This document shows positions 57,481 through 64,000 of a DNA stretch of 64,000 bases, piece by piece. The position numbers and the translations under genes were made by a program. The notes beneath the pieces were generated by a model. It saw only the letters and a program-made list of their open reading frames with translations, made no database searches and was not told the DNA's origin. The first letter of the stretch is position 1, and every line of letters starts with the position of its first letter. The DNA lies in the NCBI GenBank assembly GCA_024635755.1, contig JAGXIF010000008.1, forward strand, positions 48,073 to 112,072, read 5' to 3'. Origin of the DNA: Halothiobacillus sp. GTDB taxonomy: Bacteria; Pseudomonadota; Gammaproteobacteria; Halothiobacillales; Halothiobacillaceae.

Positions 57481-59742
57481 TCAGTCCGTCTGGACGCAAT
57501 CGATGAAGTAGCGAATACCTTCGTCGGTTTCCTTGGCCACCAGCCCGTGCACGTCGGTCTCGAAGCCGGGCACTTGCCGGTTGAAATGGCGGACGAACTG
57601 CAGGTATTCGACGATGCGCGCGTTGAAGCGCTCGCCGGGCACCAGCAATGGAATGCCGGGCGGGTAGGGGGTGACCAGTGACGCGGTAATCCGGCCCTCC
57701 AGTTCGTCGATCGGCACGCGGTCGATTTGCTTTCTCGCCATCTTCGACCAGGCGTCGGCCGGCCGCATCGCGGGTTCGATGTTCGAGGTGTACATCTCGG
57801 TGGTCAGCTTGGCCACGTCGTACTCGCGATAGACCGAATGCAGTTTTTCACACAGGTCGCGCAGTCCGACGCGTTCGTAGCGTGGATGCTTGTTGACGAA
57901 TTCCGGGAGGATGCGCCACAGCGGCTGATTGCGCTGGTACTCGTCTTTGAACTGCTGCAGGGCGGTCAGCAGGGTGTTCCAGCGCCCTTTGGTGATGCCG
58001 ATGGTGAACATGATGAAGAAGCTGTACAGGCCGGCCTTCTCCACTACCACGCCATGTTCGGCCAGGTAGCGGGTGACGATCGAGGCCGGAATGCCCCAGT
58101 CGTGGAAGTCGCCGTCGACGTCCAGCCCCGGCGTAATGATGGTGGCCTTGATGGGGTCGAGCATGTTGAAGCCGGTCGGCACCTGGCCGAAACCGTGCCA
58201 GCGGTCGTCTTCGTGCAGCATCCAGTCCTCACGCGTCCCGATGCCTTCGGCTGGAATCTTGTCCGGCCCCCAGACCTTGAACCACCAGTCCTCACCGTAT
58301 TCGGCATCCACTTTTTTCATCGCCCGGCGAAAATCCATGGCCTCGAAGATCGACTCCTCGACCAGGGCATTGCCGCCCGGCGGTTCCATCATGGAGGCCG
58401 CCACGTCGCAGGAGGCAATGATGGCGTACTGCGGCGAGGTCGAGGAGTGCATCAGGTACGCCTCGTTAAACACGTCGCGGTCGAAGCGCTCTTTCTTGCA
58501 GTCCTGCACCAGCACCTGGGATGCCTGTGAGAGGCCGGCCAGCAGCTTGTGGGTCGACTGGGTGGAGTAGATCACCGAGTCGTTGCAGCGCCGCCGGTCG
58601 GCGCCGATGGCGTGGTAGTCGCCGTAGAAATCGTGGAAAGCGGCGTGTGGCAGCCAGGCCTCGTCGAAATGCAGGCATTCCACGAACCCGTCCAGTTCCT
58701 CCTTGATCTCCTCGACGTTATAGATGATGCCGTCGTAGGTGGACTGCGTGATGGTCAGAATCTTGGGTTGCTGGTCTTCGGCCTGGCCGGCGAACGGGTG
58801 TTCGGCGATCTTCTTCTTGATGTTCTCTTTCGAGAACTCGCTACGTGGAATCGGGCCGATGATGCCGTAATGATTGCGCGTCGGCATCAGGAACACCGGG
58901 ATCGCACCGGTGAGAATGATCGCATGCAGAACCGACTTGTGGCAGTTCCGGTCGACCACGACCACATCGCCGGGCGCCACGTTCGAATTCCACACCATGC
59001 GATTCGACGTGGACGTGCCATTGGTGACGAAGAACAGGTGATCGGCATTGAAGATGCGCGCAGCGTTGCGTTCCGAGGCGGCTACCGGGCCGGTGTGATC
59101 TAGTAGTTGCCCCAACTCGTCCACTGCATTGCAGACATCCGCGCGCAAGAGATTCTCGCCGAAGAACTGATGGAACATCTGTCCCACCGGGCTCTTGAGA
59201 AAGGCGACCCCGCCGGAGTGGCCCGGGCAATGCCAGGAATACGAGCCGTCGGCAGCATAGCCGGTCAAGGCGCGGAAGAAGGGCGGGGCAAGGGAATTGA
59301 GATAGCTGCGCGATTCGCGGATCACGTGCCGGGCAACGAACTCCGGCGTGTCCTCAAACATATGAATAAAGCCGTGCAGCTCCTTGAGCACGTCATTAGG
59401 TAGGTGTCGGCTAGTGCGCGTCTCGCCGTAGAGGAAGATCGGTATATCGGCATTGCGAAAGCGGATTTCCTGGATGAAGTTGCGCAACTGGACGATCACC
59501 TCCAGCGACTCGTCCACCGGCTCGTTGCCGGCGTGGAACTCTTCATCGTCAATCGAGATCACGAATGCGGAAACCCGGGCCTGTTGCTGTGCGAAGGCCG
59601 CTAGATCCACGTAACTGGTCACCCCGAGGACCTCCTGACCCTCGGCCCGAATAGCATCGGCCAGGGCTCGGATCCCCAGTCCGGAAACGTTCTCGGAACG
59701 GAAATCCTCGTCGATGATGACGATGGGAAAGCGGAAGAGCAT
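57481..59742 (-). CDS. Orn/Lys/Arg decarboxylase (PLP, fold type I)
   Basis: 753 residues. An N-terminal response-regulator-like wing domain (MLFRFPIVIIDEDFRSENV...) precedes the catalytic core with the PLP lysine K399 (STQSTHKLLAGLSQA) and the C-terminal domain GIPLLVPGERF. Length and layout match inducible arginine, lysine or ornithine decarboxylases; the specificity is not clear from sequence. Such enzymes make polyamines or consume protons under acid stress. It runs against the ExoD gene (30 bases apart) and is divergent from the cation ATPase. Confidence 0.9.
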   Translation of the reverse strand: MLFRFPIVIIDEDFRSENVSGLGIRALADAIRAEGQEVLGVTSYVDLAAFAQQQARVSAFVISIDDEEFHAGNEPVDESLEVIVQLRNFIQEIRFRNADIPIFLYGETRTSRHLPNDVLKELHGFIHMFEDTPEFVARHVIRESRSYLNSLAPPFFRALTGYAADGSYSWHCPGHSGGVAFLKSPVGQMFHQFFGENLLRADVCNAVDELGQLLDHTGPVAASERNAARIFNADHLFFVTNGTSTSNRMVWNSNVAPGDVVVVDRNCHKSVLHAIILTGAIPVFLMPTRNHYGIIGPIPRSEFSKENIKKKIAEHPFAGQAEDQQPKILTITQSTYDGIIYNVEEIKEELDGFVECLHFDEAWLPHAAFHDFYGDYHAIGADRRRCNDSVIYSTQSTHKLLAGLSQASQVLVQDCKKERFDRDVFNEAYLMHSSTSPQYAIIASCDVAASMMEPPGGNALVEESIFEAMDFRRAMKKVDAEYGEDWWFKVWGPDKIPAEGIGTREDWMLHEDDRWHGFGQVPTGFNMLDPIKATIITPGLDVDGDFHDWGIPASIVTRYLAEHGVVVEKAGLYSFFIMFTIGITKGRWNTLLTALQQFKDEYQRNQPLWRILPEFVNKHPRYERVGLRDLCEKLHSVYREYDVAKLTTEMYTSNIEPAMRPADAWSKMARKQIDRVPIDELEGRITASLVTPYPPGIPLLVPGERFNARIVEYLQFVRHFNRQVPGFETDVHGLVAKETDEGIRYFIDCVQTD

Positions 59743-60031
59743 GGGAATGGCAACCTCGGTGGCCGCAAGTGGCTGATCAGACGACGAACCGGGTCGGATC
59801 ATGCCTGTCGGATCCAGCCCTTGCCGCCAATGGCAAAACCCGGATAGCGAACCCGGGCGAAACGGCTTCGATTCTACACCATACTGTCGCATCGGGAGGC
59901 GTCCAAAGCCGCGGCCGAGCGCGGTGGGTGCGCCTTGGGTCAATCGGCCGGGACGATTGTCGGTGGGCTGGGGCATAGGATCGGAACGGTCCATTCCAAG
60001 AACGATTTCAATCAGGCTCGAAGGGGGAGGC

Positions 60032-62752
60032 ATGGCGAAACGAGCAGAGCAGTCCACCGGCTGGCACAGTCTGGGCAGCGCCGAAGCGCTGGCAAAGGTC
60101 GATAGCACCGACGGTGGGCTGAGCCAGGCCGAAGCGGATCGCCGCCTGGAGACGCACGGCCCCAACCGCTTGCCGGCCGGGAAACGACGCGGTCCGGTCG
60201 CGCGCCTCGGCGCGCAGTTCAACAACCTGCTGATCCAGGTGTTGATCGCCGCGGCGGTGGTCACGGCTCTGCTCGGGCACTGGATCGACACTTGGGTGAT
60301 CCTGGGCGTGGTGCTGGTCAATGCCGTGATCGGGTTTGTCCAGGAAGGCAAGGCCGAACAGGCGCTCGAGGCCATCCGGCACATGCTCTCGCCGAGGGCG
60401 TCGGTCAGCCGGGACGGCAAGCGCCGCACCCTGCCGGCCGAGGAACTGGTTCCCGGTGATGTGGTGTTGATCGAGCCCGGCGACAAGGTGCCGGCCGATC
60501 TGCGGCTGCTGCGCGCGCGTAATCTTCGGGTCCAGGAAGCCGTGCTCACCGGGGAATCGGTGGCGGTGGAAAAGATGGTCGAGGCGGTCGAACCGGATGC
60601 CGACCTGGGCAATCGTGCCGGGATGGCGTATTCCGGCACGCTGGTGGCCGGCGGGCAGGGTGTCGGCGTGGTGGTGGCGACCGGTGCCGATACCGAGGTC
60701 GGCCGCATCAGCGTCATGCTCTCCGACGTGGAGACCATGACGACCCCACTGCTCGCGCAGATGGACCGCTTTGCCCGGCTGTTGGCCATCGTGATCGTAG
60801 GCATCGCGGCGGCCGTGTTCGCCTACGGCTTCTGGGGGCAGGGCCGCGATGCTACCGAAATGTTCATGACGGTGGTCGGGCTGGCCGTGGCCGCGATTCC
60901 CGAGGGGCTGCCGGCTATCCTGACCGTCACACTGGCCATCGGCGTCCAGCGCATGGCGGGGCGCAAGGCCATCATCCGCCGCCTGCCGGCCGTGGAGACG
61001 CTCGGGTCGGTGTCCATCATCTGTTCGGACAAGACCGGCACGCTCACCCGCAACGAGATGACCCTGCGCACCGTAGTCACGGCGGGGGAGGTGTTCGCCG
61101 CAAGCGGAGCGGGGTATGACCCGCATGGCGGATTTTCCGCCGACGCTGGCGAGGTCGACCCGGAGAGCAGTCCCGCGTTGAAGGAAGCCGTTCGAGCCGC
61201 CTCGCGATGCAACGATGCGAGCCTGCAGCGTCAGGGTGACCAGTGGCAGGTCGACGGCGACCCCATGGAGGGGGCGCTGCTCGTCGGCGCGATGAAGGCG
61301 GGGTTGGATCTCGACGAGGAAAGCGAGCGCTTGCCGCGTACCGACGTGATTCCCTTCGAAACCGAGCACCGGCTGATGGCCACCCTGCATCACGACCACG
61401 AGGGGCAGGGCTACATCTTCGTTAAGGGCGCGCCCGAGCGCATTCTCGATCTCTGCGGGGAGCAGCGGGTTAGGGGCGGCGGCTGCGCGCCGCTCGACCG
61501 CCCGTACTGGGAGGACGAGATCGAGGCCATCGCCGCACAAGGGCAGCGGGTGCTCGGCATCGCCGTGCGGCAGGTGCCCGGCGACCACCGCGAGCTGAGC
61601 TATGACGATCTCGACGAGGACATGGTCTTCCTGGGGCTGCTCGGCCTGATGGATCCGCCGCGCGACGAGGCGATAGCGGCCGTACAGGACTGCCGCACGG
61701 CCGGCATCCGGGTCAAGATGATCACTGGTGACCACGCCCTGACGGCAGGGGGTATCGCGCGCCAGCTCAAGCTTGAGAATACCGACGAGGTCATGACCGG
61801 ACACGGAGTCGACCAGCTCGACGACGAAGAACTGGCCCGCAAGGTGATGTTGATCGACGTGTTCGCCCGGACCACGCCAGAGCAAAAGCTCCGCCTGGTG
61901 ACGGCGTTGCAGGCGCAGGGGCAGGTCGTGGCGATGACCGGTGACGGCGTGAACGATGCACCGGCTCTCAAGCGCGCCGACGTGGGGGTGGCCATGGGAC
62001 GCGGAGGCACCGAGGTGGCCCGCGAATCGGCCGAGATGGTGCTCGCCGACGACAACTTCGCCTCCGTCGTGCGCGCCGTCCGGGAAGGGCGCACGGTTTA
62101 TGACAACCTCAAGAAGGCCATCCTTTTCCTGTTGCCGGTCAACGGCGGCGAATCGCTGGCGATCCTGATCGCCGTGATGGTCGGTCTGACCCTGCCGATC
62201 ACCCCCTTGCAGATCCTGTGGGTGAACATGGTCAGCTCGGTCGGTCTGGCCATGGCACTCGCCTTCGAGCCGCCGGCGCCGAACGTCATGCAGCGCCCCC
62301 CGCGTCGGCGGGACGAGCCTATGCTCTCGGCCTTTCTCATCTGGCGGATCGGATTCGTCTCGCTGTTGTTCGTCAGCGGGGTGTTCGGCATTTTCGCCTG
62401 GAGCCAGTTCCACGGCGCGACGCTCGAAGAGGCGCGCACCTATGCGGTCAACACCCTGGTGGTGATGGAGGTGTTCTACCTGTTCAGCATCCGTTACCTG
62501 GACAGCAGTTCGCTAGGGTTCTCGCAGATCAAGGGCACACCCGCCGTGCTCGTCGCCGTGGCCGTGGTGGCCAGTCTGCAATTGTTGTTCACCTACGCCC
62601 CGTTCATGGAGCGCTTGTTCGACACGCGGCCCGTCGACTTCATCCATGGCGTGGAGATCATTGGCATCAGCATGGCACTGTTTGCCCTGCTCGAGCTCGA
62701 GAAGTGGGTGCGCCGGCATTGGAACAAGCGACAGGCGAGGGTGTCGGCATAA
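60032..62752 (+). CDS. P2-type cation-transporting ATPase
   Basis: 906 residues. Cation ATPase N-terminal domain (HSLGSAEALAKVDS...), ten membrane helices, TGES in the actuator loop, phosphorylated D333 (CSDKTGTLT), KGAPE in the nucleotide domain and TGDGVNDAPALK hinge. The membrane motif AAIPEGLPAIL is the SERCA-like PEGL site, so Ca2+ is most likely, with other cations possible. AAGGGGG precedes the ATG; the frame is open upstream, but that part is the intergenic region. Divergent from the decarboxylase. Confidence 0.92.
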   Translation: MAKRAEQSTGWHSLGSAEALAKVDSTDGGLSQAEADRRLETHGPNRLPAGKRRGPVARLGAQFNNLLIQVLIAAAVVTALLGHWIDTWVILGVVLVNAVIGFVQEGKAEQALEAIRHMLSPRASVSRDGKRRTLPAEELVPGDVVLIEPGDKVPADLRLLRARNLRVQEAVLTGESVAVEKMVEAVEPDADLGNRAGMAYSGTLVAGGQGVGVVVATGADTEVGRISVMLSDVETMTTPLLAQMDRFARLLAIVIVGIAAAVFAYGFWGQGRDATEMFMTVVGLAVAAIPEGLPAILTVTLAIGVQRMAGRKAIIRRLPAVETLGSVSIICSDKTGTLTRNEMTLRTVVTAGEVFAASGAGYDPHGGFSADAGEVDPESSPALKEAVRAASRCNDASLQRQGDQWQVDGDPMEGALLVGAMKAGLDLDEESERLPRTDVIPFETEHRLMATLHHDHEGQGYIFVKGAPERILDLCGEQRVRGGGCAPLDRPYWEDEIEAIAAQGQRVLGIAVRQVPGDHRELSYDDLDEDMVFLGLLGLMDPPRDEAIAAVQDCRTAGIRVKMITGDHALTAGGIARQLKLENTDEVMTGHGVDQLDDEELARKVMLIDVFARTTPEQKLRLVTALQAQGQVVAMTGDGVNDAPALKRADVGVAMGRGGTEVARESAEMVLADDNFASVVRAVREGRTVYDNLKKAILFLLPVNGGESLAILIAVMVGLTLPITPLQILWVNMVSSVGLAMALAFEPPAPNVMQRPPRRRDEPMLSAFLIWRIGFVSLLFVSGVFGIFAWSQFHGATLEEARTYAVNTLVVMEVFYLFSIRYLDSSSLGFSQIKGTPAVLVAVAVVASLQLLFTYAPFMERLFDTRPVDFIHGVEIIGISMALFALLELEKWVRRHWNKRQARVSA

Positions 62753-62960
62753 GAAGTCGGGCATTGCCGTTTTCTGATGCACAGAGTGTGCAGCCAGCAA
62801 CCAGCGACTCGATTCGCACGGCCGTCATTTTGCGTGAGTTCTTACAGCACATGCTGGCCGGCTCTGTATTTTTCCGGCTCGATTCGCAGTCATGCGGGCG
62901 AGTCCGGGAGTCCATGGGGTGCGACGATGTTCCCAAATACCCCAGTTGAAGGTGATAGCG

Positions 62961-63590
62961 ATGTCCAAATCATCCGCTCACGAACCTGATCCCGCCAACA
63001 CCGTGGGCAAGGAGCCAGAGGGCCTGGTTCCCCTGCTGCAGTTGCTGGCCAACATCCACGACGATGGCACGCCGGTTCGGCTGGGTGCCGTACTGGATCT
63101 GGTCGGTCGGCGGTCATTTGGACCGATGCTGCTGCTGGCCGGGTTGATCATTCTCGCACCGTTGATCGGCGACATTCCCGGCGTGCCGACGCTGATCGGC
63201 ATCTTCGTGTTTCTCATTGCCTTGCAACTGATGCTGGGTCGCGAGCATTTCTGGTTGCCGGCGTTCTTGCTCGAACGCCAGATTCAGCGGCAGACCGTGC
63301 ACAAGGCCGTGGTGTGGATGATGCCCACGGCGCGATTCATGGATCGCTTCCTCCGCCCGCGGTTGACCTTCCTGGTCAACCGCGGGGCGCGCTACGGCGT
63401 GGCCATTCTTGCCATGCTGGTGTCCGTGTTGATGCCGTTGATGGAATTTATCCCGTTTTCGGCCAACGCCGCCGGGCTGACGCTGACCGTGTTCGGTCTT
63501 GCACTGATCGCGCGTGACGGCCTTCTCGCGTTGATTGCGTTCGTGCTGACCGGGCTCAGTATCGGGGTGACGGTCTGGGCGTTGTTATGA
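62961..63590 (+). CDS. ExoD-family membrane protein (copy 2)
   Basis: 209 residues. Same motifs as copy 1: VGRRSFGPMLLLAG, IPGVPTLIG and MPLMEFIPFSANAAG, and FGLALIARDG. AAGG lies eight bases before the ATG. It follows the cation ATPase by 208 bases on the same strand. The two copies have the same length and fold but have clearly diverged. Confidence 0.87.
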   Translation: MSKSSAHEPDPANTVGKEPEGLVPLLQLLANIHDDGTPVRLGAVLDLVGRRSFGPMLLLAGLIILAPLIGDIPGVPTLIGIFVFLIALQLMLGREHFWLPAFLLERQIQRQTVHKAVVWMMPTARFMDRFLRPRLTFLVNRGARYGVAILAMLVSVLMPLMEFIPFSANAAGLTLTVFGLALIARDGLLALIAFVLTGLSIGVTVWALL

Positions 63591-63797
63591 GATCCGGGCT
63601 GCATGGTCGATCGCGTGTCGAGCAATGTACGCACCGCTGCCACGCCCAGCACCCGGCAACGAGCACCACCTCGCTCTCACAAAGCCGCGCCGTGATCCGC
63701 GCGGCCAGCGCACCGGCGCCCTTTCTGGCGGTGATTCAGAGGGGATGCCGAAGGGCTAGGCGATGGCGTTAAGGGTGAAGGGGCGGTTTTACAGACA

Positions 63798-63825
63798 CAA
63801 AAAACCCCGCACAAGGCGGGGTTTT
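63798..63825 (-). terminator. Terminator of cold shock gene
   Basis: On the minus strand, CCCCGC-CTTGT-GCGGGG is followed by six T residues, starting 28 bases after the stop codon. T residues also follow on the plus side, so it may end the ExoD transcript as well. Confidence 0.88.
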
Positions 63826-63848
63826 CTATGCCAGCGTTGAGACGCTGT

Positions 63849-64000
63849 TTACTGAGCTTCGACGTTCGCAGCTGCCGGGCCTTTCTGGCCTTGCTCTACG
63901 TCGAACGACACGGTCTGACCTTCGGTCAGCGACTTGAAGCCGCCGCCCTGGATCGCGCTGTGATGAACGAAAACGTCATTGGAACCGTCTGACGGAGCGA
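63849..64000 (-). CDS. Cold shock protein (CspA family), partial
   Basis: The C-terminal 50 residues are visible; the 5' part lies beyond the right edge. The RNP2-like motif [16 protein letters not shown] and the end [18 protein letters not shown] are typical of small nucleic-acid-binding cold shock proteins. It runs towards ExoD copy 2. Confidence 0.93.
   Translation of the reverse strand, partial: APSDGSNDVFVHHSAIQGGGFKSLTEGQTVSFDVEQGQKGPAAANVEAQ

Noticed and set aside
60008..62413. Long open frame opposite the cation ATPase
   Set aside because: Same reason: His/Gln/Asp-rich translation typical of the antisense of a high-GC gene.

Overview
The window is a GC-rich chromosomal segment from a gammaproteobacterium. 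The housekeeping gene orders are typical of the class: truA-trpF-trpB-trpA-accD-folC-dedD-cvpA-purF, then nadB/rpoE-rseA-rseB-rseC-degP-lepA-lepB-rnc-era-recO-pdxJ-acpS, then rpsF-rpsR-rplI-dnaB-alr. Genes are tightly packed, with many 4-base ATGA or GTGA overlaps. I see no insertion sequence, prophage or CRISPR array. A halophilic or sulfur-oxidising Chromatiales-like host is possible, but I cannot fix the genus from sequence alone.

Layout. 0-2.3 kb: the start of a leftward efflux operon (TolC-type outer membrane factor, then a lipoprotein adaptor cut by the window edge), with a 22-base near-perfect palindrome upstream that looks like a repressor operator. 2.3-15.4 kb: rightward pseudouridine, tryptophan, fatty acid, folate and purine genes, an L,D-transpeptidase, a YajG-like lipoprotein, ilvD and a PaiB-like FMN protein. 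The purF leader holds three or four consecutive hairpins.

15.5-32.6 kb: a complete aryl polyene (xanthomonadin/APE-type) pigment cluster in three blocks. The left block (leftward) has a flavin halogenase-like protein, an XanB2-like chorismatase, an acyltransferase and a glycosyltransferase. The middle block (rightward) has a PAP2 phosphatase, ketosynthase, chain-length factor, ketoreductase and polysaccharide deacetylase. The right block (leftward) has two ACPs, a second ketosynthase, a membrane protein, an aryl-ACP ligase, two hotdog dehydratases, an acyltransferase, a LolA-like carrier and an MMPL exporter. The likely route is: chorismate to hydroxybenzoate, loading on ACP, repeated elongation, ketoreduction and dehydration, then attachment to a lipid or sugar and export to the outer membrane. 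The cluster starts beside tRNA-Ser(UGA), which has its own promoter and terminator.

33-47 kb: Pal lipoprotein, nadB, the sigma-E envelope stress operon, lepA-lepB-rnc-era-recO-pdxJ-acpS, and a DUF1275 membrane protein facing acpS. 47.7-52.4 kb: ribosomal proteins S6, S18 and L9 with a strong promoter and a probable S6:S18-binding leader, then dnaB, alr and a gene of unknown function. 52.4-64 kb: an aldo/keto reductase, a succinate-semialdehyde-type dehydrogenase, a SprA-family protein, a three-gene YqjD/YqjE-like membrane operon leading into an ExoD protein, a PLP amino acid decarboxylase, a P2-type cation ATPase, a second ExoD paralogue and the 3' part of a cold shock gene.
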